From Stromatinia cepivora (Eukaryota > Ascomycota > Leotiomycetes > Helotiales > Sclerotiniaceae), in contig RCTD01000012.1 of NCBI GenBank assembly GCA_014898415.1, positions 744,001 to 808,000 of the forward strand: a stretch of DNA of 64,000 nucleotides, read 5' to 3'. This document shows, piece after piece, positions 45,151 to 56,399 of the stretch. The notes beneath the pieces are model-generated. The model ran no database searches. It was not told where the DNA came from and saw only the letters and a program-made list of their open reading frames with translations. Position numbers and translations under genes: made by a program. Numbering within the stretch: the stretch's first letter is position 1; every line of letters starts with the position of its first letter.

Positions 45151-46486
45151 TTACAAGAGCCAGCGGTGGTCCATGATTTCTTTGATAGAAATACGCTCTT
45201 CTGGTTTCCATTTCAGTATCCTTTCCAAAAGATCTTTCATCTGTGAAGCCTCATCCTCTGGTACTTTAGCCCCATTCGGTTCCAGCATCACAGCACAATT
45301 TCTTTCTAGGTCATCTTCCTCTTCATCCTCAGCACCAATTTCAGCTATCATCTCATCTAGTTCAAATTTGCTAGCTCTGACAATTCCATCATCCCAAGTC
45401 TTTTTTGGTTCTCCATCATCGTCAAAAAACAAGCTACGATTTTCCCACGCAGTCCACCATGGCTCTGGTAGTTTCCCGAATGCTTGTACCATTTGCCGTA
45501 GTACATCATCTTTTGTTCCAATCCAGTCTCCAAAAAGTTGTCCACCGCTTCTAATCTCGAAAAGGACACATCCGAGGGCCCAGATATCAGAATAGACACT
45601 CATCTTAGAATCAAAGATGACCTCAGGCGCAGCATAGGACATTGTGAGGCCGATATCATCTGGGTTCGATGGTGGGCTGTCTGAAGGAAACGCACAGCCA
45701 AAGTCAACAAGCAGAATTTCTTCGGACAGCAAATGGGAATTGAGAAGAAAACAGGGTTGGACGATATATTTAGGGGCTGATTCCCCTGGTGCCGATCCAG
45801 AGATAGTCATAATTTCGTCTTTTTTTGGTTGACCCAAGCGCTCGTAGATTTCTTCTTCCGACCAAGTGTCAATAGAATCATTGAGTCGAAATAAAACATT
45901 TGAAGCAGTGAGATCTGTCAAATTGTCAGAACGCAATTAGTTAAGTAGGAAAGGTTCAAGACTCACCTCCGTGGCAGAAGCCTTGAGAATGAACAAAGCC
46001 TAAGGCTTGTACTGTTTGTTTTGCGACCTTGAGAGCAAGCTGTGCTCTTAACCTTCGACTTCCGGCAACAGCACCAGACGAGTAGTTCAACGAAGTGATG
46101 CTTGGGCCTGCAACCTGTGAAACGAGACAGACATGCCGTCCATTAGGCCCCTCGATCGTGAAGTTGTCCAGAAGCGAGACAACACGGTCCTGCCCAGGAT
46201 GGCTTGTAGGTTCCTTCGCTAACTTCTGCAGAACCCCCAGCTCTTTGCAATCTTGCCCTATGCTTGCTACTATGATCTTCAAAGCAACATAGCGTTCTGC
46301 AAGTTTGTCTTTGGCTAACCAGACGGTCGAGAAACCTCCGTACCCAAGCTTGTGGACCACCTTATATCTGCCTTCAATTTCATCTCCTATATGAATAGGG
46401 TGAAAGCCCCCAGGGGAATAGTTCTCGATTTCCTCGACATCATCAAGCGCAGAGGGCCGATATTGGCGAATAAAAGCTGTCATCAT
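45151..46486 (-). CDS. SRPK-like serine/threonine protein kinase (427 aa)
   Basis: Two exons, 46,486-45,967 and 45,914-45,151, with a 52-nt intron (GTGAGT donor, CTAAT branch-like site, GACAG acceptor). Splicing recreates the catalytic loop. Residues in order: Gly loop LGYGGFSTV (about 47-55), ATP-binding Lys70 in YVALK, catalytic loop FCHGDLTASNVLF with Asp174, metal Asp244 in LVDFGCAF, then YAAPEV and DIWALGCVLFEI. The N-terminal block YSPGGFHPIHIGD is typical of the SRPK branch, whose founders phosphorylate SR splicing factors. The loop has HGD instead of HRD, as in many expanded fungal SRPK-like kinases. The usual spacer insert is short. The gene has normal composition although AT-rich RIP DNA lies on both sides. 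Confidence 0.9.
45915..45966 (-). other. Intron of the SRPK-like kinase gene
   Basis: Phase-1 intron of 52 nt. Exon 1 ends with the G of the catalytic Asp codon and exon 2 supplies AT, restoring H-G-D-L. Confidence 0.9.
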
Positions 46487-47035
46487 ATACTTTAGAGAGC
46501 GTAGTGACAGACGTCGTGAGCTCCGCGATATAGATCGGCGAAATAATGGGAGTCAGGACAGAACTCGATGCATTTAGCAAAGCCCAAAACTGAGCTGAGA
46601 GACGAGGGTGATGTTTTTTTGTTGGGAGGAGCGGTACGTCAGTACGGAGGTTGATGGGGAAAGTATTGTAAAACACACTAAAAAATGACCGTGCTTGTCC
46701 CACAAACAGGGGCCTTAGCCAATCATATCGTTACGCTGATTGAAAATTTATATGATGAAAACCAAACGAATAAAGTATTGTAAATTTTCAGTTTTCTAAT
46801 AGAAATCATTCAAAATCATTAATATTTTATTTCGAAATCTATCTAAGTATTTTAAAGCTATTTTGGATTTATTGAAAGAGGTTATACAAACTTCAAGGAT
46901 TTCAGAATTATAAGATTGTTGAAATTTCATCAAAATCTTCAAAATACGAAATGTTGAAAGGAACAATTCAATATCTATTCGAGTTTTTTTAAAATAGTAT
47001 CAAAAGACAGAAAAAACAGCAATATACATTACTTA
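46487..47035. other. Kinase promoter region passing into AT-rich DNA
   Basis: 46,487-46,740 has normal composition and should hold the kinase promoter. 46,740-47,035 is AT-rich and featureless. Confidence 0.4.
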
Positions 47036-47225
47036 CCCTTTCAACCTCCGGTTGATCGAAAGTAAGCCGGAATGTGATAGAATGCCTCTAGTTGGATCGT
47101 ATATCGTGTGTGGGTCCAGCTTAGTATTCACCACCAATTTACAAGATTCAGCTCCAATCCACTTCAAGTTGAACATTTTTAATTGGGTCTGAACTGAAAC
47201 CTTAAGATCTGGCTTCTTAGGTATT
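47036..47225 (-). other. Exon-like island ending in a GTAAGT donor
   Basis: A 190-bp block of normal composition lies inside AT-rich DNA. On the minus strand it is open throughout and protein-like (start MFNLKWIGAESCKLVVN, then NTKLDPHTIYDPTRGILSH, end SINRRLKG). A perfect fungal donor GTAAGT follows at the 3' end. I do not recognise the protein. Downstream on the same strand is AT-rich DNA and then the kinase gene, which has its own start. It is probably the surviving first exon of a destroyed gene. Confidence 0.4.
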
Positions 47226-48098
47226 TATTTAAATATTTATCAATAATTTCAGAAGCGTCCGAAATAATATAGATATACAAAGACTCTTATTAATATTTAT
47301 ATTCAATTTAAACGATTTATAGTAATAATTTGAATTATATATTTAAATTTCGATATTTTATATAATAATTTATAATATCAATTTTGATTTTATTTATAAC
47401 TAACACTTTCAATTAATACAAATTTAGAAAATAGTTTATAAAATGATATTTCAATATATATAAATATATTATAATTTTTTATAAATTCAAATTTTTAGTT
47501 ATTACTTAATAATATTGGATCATTATTTTAAAATTAATTATTAAGAAAATAAATAATAACTTTATCAAAAATATCATATTTTCGTTATTTGAAACTCTAA
47601 TCGAAACTTCGATCAAAATCTGAATATTATTATTATTTATTATTATGAATTTCATTTAATTCATTATTATTTAATAATTATTCAATCGATTTTAATAAAA
47701 AAATTAAAAAAATTGAAAGTTTTTAATTAATATTATTTTAATATTATTTTATTTTTTATTTAATATATTATTAAAAAGTTATATACTAAATTAAAAAATC
47801 AAAATATAATATAATATAATTCAATCCTTGGTGATTCGTATAACGTTTAAAAAAATATTATTAATAATTATTAAATAAAATATCGAAATTTAAAAAGTTT
47901 CTATTCGAGATATTTATTGTATAAATAATATTATCAAATATTATATATAATTAAATTTTATTAAATAAGTATAATAATATATTTTCAACTAATTATATTC
48001 GACATTAGTTATTTAAACTTTGAATATTATATTATTTAATATTTTAATTAAATAATATTATAAAAAAGGTAGATCGAGATATATACGTTCTAATAATA
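47226..48098. other. AT-rich degraded DNA
   Basis: No readable protein. It lies on the internal side of the minus-strand copia-like LTR, so part of it may be that element's interior, mutated beyond recognition. Confidence 0.4.
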
Positions 48099-48341
48099 TA
48101 CTACAAGAGAGAATAGGAATTAAAACTGATTAGATTATATTATAAAGACTTCAAATAGTAGAATTAATAAATTAAATAATGATTTGAGTTGTATATAAAT
48201 GATATATAAAAGACTAATGAAAAAATGATTAATTATTCAAGAAAGAAAAAAACGGAGCTCTCTTCTAACTACGAATGGTCATGTAACTATATAACTACGA
48301 ACTAGCTATGTATTGGGCCTCGATATCTCAACTCTCTTATA
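48099..48341 (-). repeat. Copia-like LTR plus PBS, minus-strand copy
   Basis: The reverse complement matches 53,100-53,351 over the full length with mainly transition differences. It starts TATAAGAGAGTTGAGATATC (other copy TGTGAGAAAGTTAGGATATC) and ends GTAGTA, followed at once by TATTATTAGAACG. The corresponding site in the other copy, TGCTATCGGGACG, resembles the initiator-Met-tRNA primer site of Ty1/copia elements (TGGTATCAGAGC). The interior would extend to the left. Confidence 0.65.
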
Positions 48342-49110
48342 ATATATTCAAAAAAATATTTTTATTAATAATTGATTTAATTGAAAATTTAAATTTAAAT
48401 TCTAAATTATTATAAATTATAGAGTCTAAAATACCTTAAAAAAATAATCTATAGAATATTAATTCGAAAAATTAAAAGAAAAAGAATATATATAATAAGG
48501 TTATCTCAGGAACGACGGAAGCCTGACAGATACGAGTGGTCAAATGACATACGCGAGTCATTTACAGCTCAAAAAGGACAATCGCAGCCATCAAAGGATC
48601 GCGGAGTTATTAACATCAATGAGGGTTTTAAAAAAACCAAAAAAATTCTAAGTTCTCGATTTTGATAGAGGTAATGTAAGATTAGAATATCGGATATTGC
48701 TAGATTGGGTAAGGGCCTTGACGTTTCCGTGCCATCTCAGATGCTCCCTTTCAACCTAGATCTTGTAATTATCTAACACAAACAGCCTTAGTCCCGTCCC
48801 GTCTTGGATCAATGAGACAATACCTTCCTAGGAAACATCCTGCATAAACACATGGCGCCCGATGACTTAGCCTGGTGTCCTTAGCGCATGGTTCAGCTCT
48901 GCCTCTGTCAAGATTAGAGTTACGTCTAGGGATGGAATAATGGATGATATGAGGTAAGGAATGATTACATTCATTAATACATGGATAAAGAATCCTACTT
49001 CCTGACAGTACCGTTCTCACATTGCCCCAGTGAATATTTCTGTATTTAGAATTCCCATTTCAGCAACGCTGGATTTTCTACTTCCCGTCGTTTACAGTCT
49101 TAGAGAGGTT

Positions 49111-49431
49111 TCAAGACTCCGCTTCCTGTTCTGGTGATTCAGGCGACGCGGGATCAGGTTGAGTGGTGAAAGGGTTGTCTGTGAGAATGTAATCGATGTT
49201 GTTGAATATATGTTGGTTTGGTAGACTGGGGCTAGATATACCGACTTGATTCAAATTGGGTGATGATGGAGTGATGATCGGGGTGCTTGGTATGCTGATG
49301 CCTAGGACGACGGTTGGTGGTGCGTTGGGAGAGCCGGGTTCCCAACTTCCCCTATGGGGGTACCTGTGATGTTGGCGTCCATGTGGACGGAGGTGTTGGT
49401 TCTTTTGGGGATTTTTCTCGCACTTGTCTTC
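49111..49431 (-). other. Coding-like Pro/Ser-rich frame without a start
   Basis: About 107 codons are open on the minus strand, ending at TGA 49,113-49,111. The text is rich in Pro, Ser and Asn (PPTVVLGISIPSTPIITP, then TTQPDPASPESPEQEAES) and looks like a disordered protein tail. There is no ATG in this frame, so it would be a last exon. The competing plus-strand frame 49,354-49,596 overlaps it; only one can be real. Confidence 0.3.
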
Positions 49432-49723
49432 CTATACATTCTGAGAGGGGTATACGGAGTATGTCGTTGGGAGGGCAGGTTATTTCGCGATTTTGCGCGT
49501 GTATTTCGTATTTTGAATGCCGATGACAATATCACAACAACTACTAGATGGATTCACTTGGGGATAGCTCTAATGGGTTTATTTTCAATTGTTTGAACTA
49601 ATTCAGCATGAAAAATGTCGTATTCCGAAGAATCAAAATCCTTCAAAATTTGTTGTGTGGACCTCTTGATCGTGTAAAGAGACCTCTTTTCTCTGCTCCT
49701 CACAAACCAGCAGATTACAGTCC

Positions 49724-50182
49724 TTAAAGAGACCACACTTGAGGGTTATCTTGAGGAGTCTCCGTAACCTCTGCCTCTGTTAACATTCTTGTATTCGCGT
49801 CGTCGACGAAGACGTGGCCCTGAAAACCAGTCCCTGCAACATGAGGATCTGGATAACAGACATTAGCATTCAATGAACAATAAGCAATACAGAGCACTGA
49901 ATGCTGACCGTGAGTCCAATTTGCAGTTATATGGTTCTGATATGGCACTGTGGCGCCATTGTATCTCGTTGTCTTGTGAGGATGGTGACTAGATGGTTTC
50001 TATAAGTCATATTGCGACAAGAATTTTGATTTCTCTGGCTATAGGCTCTGGGCTCACCGAATTGCGACAATTTCGCGGTCAAGTATATTAGCTGACTGAA
50101 TGCCAATGTCTTCAGTGAAAGTTGCAAGCCCTGGATATCTTCTTTCCGAGGGTTTGCTGCACATCCACTTGACAGTAACCAT
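49724..50182 (-). CDS. Probable small gene or recent pseudogene, unknown product
   Basis: From ATG 50,180-50,182 the frame reads MVTVKWMCSKPSERRYPGL and later ILDREIVAI, then meets TGA and two TAG codons. The same frame resumes with KPSSHHPHKTTRYNGATV. A good intron (GTCAGC...TCCAG, about 49,907-49,852) then joins NHITANWTH to DPHVAGTGFQGHVFVDDAN, and the frame ends cleanly at 49,724. The three early stops could lie in a first intron (donor GTGAGC at about 50,055), but no acceptor restores the frame perfectly. Alternatively they are RIP-type nonsense mutations. I do not recognise the family and see no clear signal peptide. Confidence 0.4.
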
Positions 50183-50961
50183 GGCTGAAATTTATTTGAG
50201 GATTGGAGTATTGATTTGACAATAATTTGATCTGCTAAACACAAGGACAAATGGACAGGTACTAATGATGGACATGATGAGTCCGGTATTTATACCTGCT
50301 CTAATACTCAGTTTTACGTTAGGTAGCACGCATGAAAATTATTCGTTGCTTATTGTGACAGTAGTTACATGCGTTTGAGGCTGTAGCCCCGCACGGCTGG
50401 ATCACTCCATGGGTATCTACAAGGGGGTAGGTCGTATGACCTCGGAAGAAGATCTATTCGGGGTTGTGGCTATTTCAAATAGAGTATTGTATTGATGCTG
50501 ATACACGATCGAAACTGCGCAATCTCGTTTCCTACAAAGGGAAGGTTCTATTTGCATGATGAATAGATGAAAAAATATTATTAGAAATATATATACTTTA
50601 TTATTAATAATTGAGAAATAATATCGAAATTGTTCAATTATAAATATATGGAGTGGGACTGTATATATAAAATGAATATATTCTTTATTAAGAATATGAA
50701 TTCAATAACTAATCTAATTTAATCTTTTATACTACAAAAACACTTAGAGCTCGTTCGATGATCAGCTCACGAAATTTCGAAATTTGCTGGCCTGAAAACA
50801 GATTCGTGAGTAGACACGCAAATTACAAATTTGATCAAAATTATATTAAAAAAACCAATTTGATCACTGGTTTATAAAAAGAATAATATTCAATAATTAA
50901 ATTTCGAAGATGATTTGAAGGATTTTTTGAAGGAATCAAAGAAAATGAAACTATTTGCTTA

Positions 50962-51778
50962 AGTCAAGTATTCTAATTTCCGACCACCTCTAGTTTCCGA
51001 TCACTAATCATATTAAAAATCACGGTTTTTTGTATTTTTAATTTTCGTATTTATAAATAAAATTATATGAAATTTTGATTAAAAGATTATTATATGAATT
51101 CAAATTAATACTAAGATTTCAGATTTTTATAAATTTTTTCGTTAAGATATTAAAGATTGAATTTCCGAATTTTTAATTTGTATATAGTTTATATAAAAAT
51201 TGAAAAAGTAATAAAACTTTTGAATAACTTTTCAATAAAAATAATTAAAAATAAATTCCAAAATTTAATAGAATACTTGAATTATATTATATAAAATTAA
51301 TCTAGTTTCGGAAAATTCTTATTTGTAAATAATGTTTATTATTAATTAAAAAACTATTTATATAAAATTTTATAAAATAAAATAAAAATATCAAAAAAGA
51401 TTATATATAAATTATTATATATAATAATTTATTTTATTTTATAAAATATAATTCGAAGATTTCAAAAAAATTAATAATTTATTTTTAATCATTTTTATTG
51501 AAAAGTTATTCAAGATTTTGATGTTTTTTTTTTATTTATATATAAATCATATACAAATTGAAAATTAAAAATTCAATCTTTAATATTTCTATAAAAAAAA
51601 ATCTTAAAATTATCAAATTTTCAGAATGATTCAATATTTATACAAAGTATTTATATTTAAAATTTTAATTAATTATATTGATTAGTTAAAAAGTTATTAA
51701 TAAATGAAAATCGTAGTTTTTAATAATATAAATAAATGATCGGAAATTAGAGATAGTCGAAAACTAGAGTACTTGACT
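50962..51778. mobile_element. MITE with 43-bp inverted ends
   Basis: 50,962-51,004 and the reverse complement of 51,736-51,778 agree at 36 of 43 positions. All seven differences are transitions. Both begin AGTCAAGTA and contain a doubled internal motif (CTAATTTCCGA, then CTAGTTTCCGATCA). TA precedes the left end and CA follows the right end, so the target duplication is imperfect. There is no coding capacity. Confidence 0.75.
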
Positions 51779-51830
51779 CATTCATTATAAATAAAAGGTT
51801 TTTATGGATTTAAAATTTCAATCTTGAATA

Positions 51831-52104
51831 TATGACGCACAAAAGCCGTAGTAGAGCTGAATAAACAGGGTCAATTATATTCCTTAGAATCTACAATTGA
51901 AGAATTATGACTCGTAAGAAGCAACTAGATATATATACATAAATACCCATTCGTGAGCTGCAGGGCTGTGCGCATGTGTTATTAGGGTCATCATACTAAA
52001 TCGCATGAATCGTAACGCATGTGCACGGACGATCAGCTCACCAATTGACATGGGAGATAAGAGGTATCACGTGATTAGCCTCCTGTGGTTCACGATTCGT
52101 GACA
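51831..52104 (-). repeat. Solo LTR of the gypsy family at 33-40 kb
   Basis: The reverse complement starts TGTCACGAATCGTGAACC and runs parallel to the two LTRs at 33,465 and 40,227 along its whole 274 bp. It is flanked by perfect 5-bp duplications GAATA (51,826-51,830 and 52,105-52,109). It has kept most G and C that the other two copies lost to RIP. It marks an LTR-LTR recombination event. Confidence 0.95.
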
Positions 52105-53099
52105 GAATAAAATCATAAATTTTTAATATTATTAAATGAAAATTATATTATTTGAAAACTGAATATCGAAAATATTTAAATATCAAATTTTTCAAAATCA
52201 TATTGATTGATTATTAAAATATTATTAAATAATTCTAAATTTTATTTGATAAAATTCATCTAATTTCAAAATTCGAATAGATCTAATTCAAATAGACATT
52301 TCTCTATAATCAAACTAATCTTTCAAACTGAATTATATTGAATCTTCGTAAATTTGATTTTGTATAAAAATAATTTATATACTTACTTACGAATTAAATA
52401 CCTAAATAGAATCACATTTGTGATCTAATAACCAAACAATGATTTCGAAAATGGAACTCAAATCGAAGCCAAAAATGCTTTATATTTCAAATTATAATTT
52501 TGTGAGCTGGCCACCGAACGGGCGCTCAAGAGGGCAGTTGGAGTGGAGACTGTATAAATCAGAACTTTTTTTAAAAAAGTCACGTATAATCCTTTAAAAT
52601 TCTTTTAATTCAGTACAGATTGTAAAACAATTATATAAATTAAATAATAATAATAGTAAAATAATTATAAGAATTGGAGCTTTTGAATGATATAATCTTT
52701 CTATTTACAAATTATAAAACTATTAATTAATTAATAATTAAAGATTGAAATTAAAATAATAATATGAATGAATATGAATTTTGTTAATCGATTATATAAC
52801 TTTTCAAAAAATTCTTTTAATTCAATATAAATCGAAAATAATTATACAAATTGAAAAATAATAAAATAACTATAAATATTGAAATTTTTTAATAATATAA
52901 TTTTTATATTTATAAAATATATAATTATAGATTAATTACTAATCAAAAAATGAAATTGAAATAATAATATAAATGTAAATTTTAATAATTAATAAAAATT
53001 ATTATAAAATAAAATAATTCGTTTTAATTATTGTCGGGACAACTGTATACGGGGGAGTGAAGTTTGTCAATGAACGTATTTAACTCTTCTGGTTAATAT

Positions 53100-53351
53100 T
53101 GTGAGAAAGTTAGGATATCAAGACCTAATGCGTAGCTAGTTCGTAGTCATATGGTTATATAACCCTTTGTAGTTAGATATAAAAGAGAGCTCTGTTCTTT
53201 TCTTTTTAAAGAAATTAATCATCTTTTCATTAATCTTTTTTGTATACTATTTATATATAATCTAAACCATTATTTAAACCTATTAGTTTTACTATTTGAA
53301 GCCTTTACAATATAATCTGATCAATTCCAATTCCCATCTCCCCTCGCAGCA
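53100..53351 (+). repeat. Copia-like LTR plus PBS, plus-strand copy
   Basis: 252 bp from TGTGAGAAAGTTAGGATATC to CTCGCAGCA, followed by the primer-site-like TGCTATCGGGACG and a GACCTACCTCGTTC leader. This copy keeps more G and C than the inverted copy at 48,099-48,341. The element interior would extend to the right. Confidence 0.65.
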
Positions 53352-56300
53352 TGCTATCGGGACGCACGTATCTCGACCTACCTCGTTCACAATATGTTTT
53401 GATTTGTCTGAAAAGTTAGAATCTATGAAAGGTAAGGAACTATATAATAATGCATATTGAGGTATTAATGCGAATACTAATGGATATATGATCCTTATCA
53501 TCCTTATCATCTTTATTATCTTTATTATATATATAATTTATATTTCGATATTAATAACTTCTTTTAAAATCGAAGTATTATATACTTTAAGAATATATAT
53601 ACCCGATAAATAAATATCCTTTCCAATTTTAGTTTTCGTTTTGTTTTTTTATTCGAATCAATTTATATATAAAAGAATTATATATTTGATAAATTGAATA
53701 TATACCTATAATAACTCTTATATTATAATCGTTTTCTAATTTCTGTATTTATATCATTTTCTCTTTATTATATTTTAATCTCTTTATTTATTTTATAATC
53801 TTAATCTTAATTTTATTGTTTTTTACAAGATCTTTAAGAATCTAATATAGTTTTACCTTTATTATTATATCAATCGGATTAGATTCTTTATTAATCTATT
53901 TAATTTCCATTATTTTCTTTTATTTATATAATTACTATAAAATCATTAAATCGATTATTAGTCTTTTTTTTCGAGTTGAATTTAGTTTTATAAGATAATT
54001 ATAAAGCGATTTCGAATTTGTATATATGATTAATAATACTTTTTGCTTTGATAGTATACTTTTGATAATATTTTTGAATATTATATTAATATTGAATCTT
54101 AAGATTATATTATAAAGTTTTGATATTAATATATTTCTAATAATTCTTTTATATTTAATAGATGATTAATAAATTAGATTTGCTTTATTATTTTTGTTTA
54201 TTAATATAATAATATATTTGATTTATAAGGATAGATTTTAATTGTTAATGAATAATGTATTTATAAATACTACTAATTTTAACGAATCGAGATTGAATAA
54301 TACGAATTTCAATCCTTTGATTGGATTATTCATTTACTATTGAATTGTTTTATTCATCAATTTCATATTTTCCTTTTTAAGGTTGATAATCTAGATAATA
54401 AAAGAAAAAGCGAATAATACTTTTGATTGATATATTATCGAAATATAAATTCCTTTTATATATTGGATAATATATTAGTTTTTTGAGGTTATACTTTTTC
54501 GAATTTTGCTTTTTGTATTATAAATATCGATTGATTATATTTTGATGAATTATAGATTTGTATATTGTTTTTCTTGATTAATATAAATAGAGTTATTATT
54601 TATTTGAATAATAATGGTTCTATTGAATTTAAAGGAATTCTCAAATAATAAAGTTTTTTGATCTTTTATAAGAAACTTTATATTTTCGAATTCTTTTTGT
54701 TTTTTATTTATAAATGTTTTATTGGTTATAATAATTGTATTATTTATTTGAAGTTCTATTAATTCAAATATTTTATCTTTTTGTTTAATATATATTGAAT
54801 AGGGATTTTAGATTGATTGGATCATTTGGAGTATAATGAGGTGTTGATTGTGGTAAATATTGAATCAATGATTTTTGGTTTTTAGTATATTATATAGTGG
54901 TTTGATTATTTATAGTAATATTCTCTTTAGGAATTCTATTTCTTTGGGTAGTAGAATATAGAATAATTGTATTAGATTGAATATTATTTGTATATAGGCC
55001 TGAGTAATATCCTTAATTTATAAAATTGTTTGTATAATTGATTAAAGGATAATTATAATACTTAATATTAAATATTGATTTGTTTGTTAAATTGTAAATA
55101 ATTATATTAATATTGTTTCCTTTTCTGTATCATTTTATATCTGGATTATAAGTTTTGATTTTAAAAATGCTTTTTTAATATCTTTGTTTTTGATTTTATT
55201 AATAAATCTTGATTTGAATATTTGTATATCTTTTGATATATCTATTTATTATACAATTTCGAATATATTATTTTCTATCAAATTATTGATCTTTTTCTTT
55301 TTTGATTTTTTATAGATTAATAAATTTTAAGGTATATTGGATATTAATAGATTTTTATTGAAGGTATTAATAATGTTTTCTTCTTTATTATTTTAAAAAC
55401 AGACAACTACATTCAGCATTTCTATTATATTTTCAATGAAGTATATTATTGTGATTTCGATCGATATTATATTAATTATATTATATAATATTTTTATTGA
55501 TAATATAATTATTTAAAGGATACCAGGATTAATTTTTACTACTAGTAACTAGATGTTGATGATTTGCACCCTGTTTTCAGCGGTTTCCTTCTGTTGTTTT
55601 ACACGGCCATTCCACTTGCTTAACTATTTATCTTCAGGCCGCCAGAAATTTAACGAGTTTAAACTCTTATTGTTTTACAGATACTATACAATGATATTCT
55701 TTCTAATTCCTATTCCAAATTCCCAAACTCTAAACTCCAAACTCTATACTAACCTGTTCTCATCTACTCTGTCTTTCCTTTTTGGATACCTTCCCGGAAA
55801 ATGAAAGTATCCCTAAAAATGGTTCGCAATGAAATATAAGTTATAGCCATATTAAATTTGTGATCAAAAAATATTTAATCTAGCTTTTCCTTTATTATCT
55901 TCTCTATTTTCCTATCTTATATTTTAATTCCTCAAATTTTACTCTTTCTTTTACAAGTTTCTCATTCTACAAATTTCATTCTAGAATTGTTTAGTTCTTG
56001 CTCTTATATATTATTAAATTTATATCATTACAGCCCAAAAATTATTACTCTTTAATTATCAAAAACCAAACAGATCGAAAATATCAAATATAACCTCATT
56101 ATATTTAAATACTGCAAATCGTAACGATCTTGTATATTCTATTATAAATAAAATACCCACCTTATTCTCTAACCTCCTTTACCATCACAATCTGCTAACA
56201 TCTTATCGCAAAACCATTAAACCATTACAAATCGCAATATACCTTACCCTTTTCTTTAACGATATATTCAATGCTGAACCTCCATTATAATAAATATAGA

Positions 56301-56399
56301 TTACCCACCCCAATTTCGCAAAACGAGAAAAAATAATCACAAATATATGAATTACAGATTAAAAGGAAGAATATAATGAATCAACAGTGAAAATCGTTT
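53352..56399. other. AT-rich degraded transposon DNA
   Basis: The first few hundred bases should be the interior of the copia-like element, but no copia protein is readable. Near 54,660-54,600 the minus strand has a gypsy Gag-like trace (SFKFNRTIIIQ) like the one at 41.0 kb. A 250-bp block at 55,545-55,805 has normal composition but no recognisable gene. Confidence 0.4.

Larger units (their letters stand above)
48342..50740. other. Island of normal composition (48.5-50.55 kb) with unresolved small genes
   Basis: Between AT-rich borders lies 2 kb of normal composition. 48,508-48,650 on the plus strand is open and protein-like (ERRKPDRYEWSNDIRESF, then KDRGVININEGFKK). 48,769-49,020 on the minus strand encodes a short Cys-containing peptide frame (CVYAGCFLGRYCLIDPRRD). 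49,354-49,596 on the plus strand gives a hydrophobic peptide (VLVLLGIFLALVFLYILRGV). None has a confident gene structure. The best two candidates are listed separately. The last 180 bases are AT-rich. Confidence 0.4.
50747..52527. mobile_element. TIR element (hAT- or MITE-like) hosting two further insertions
   Basis: GTTCGATGATCAGCTCAC at 50,753-50,770 matches the reverse complement of 52,502-52,519 (GTTCGGTGGCCAGCTCAC) at 15 of 18 positions, all differences being transitions. Outside this the ends share GAGC...C. I could not find a convincing target duplication, so the superfamily is open. The body is AT-rich without a readable transposase and contains a MITE (50,962-51,778) and a solo LTR (51,831-52,104). 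Confidence 0.6.

Noticed and set aside
48099..53351. A single copia element with its two LTRs
   Set aside because: The LTR copies are inverted and their primer-binding-site-like sequences face outward, which is incompatible with one element.
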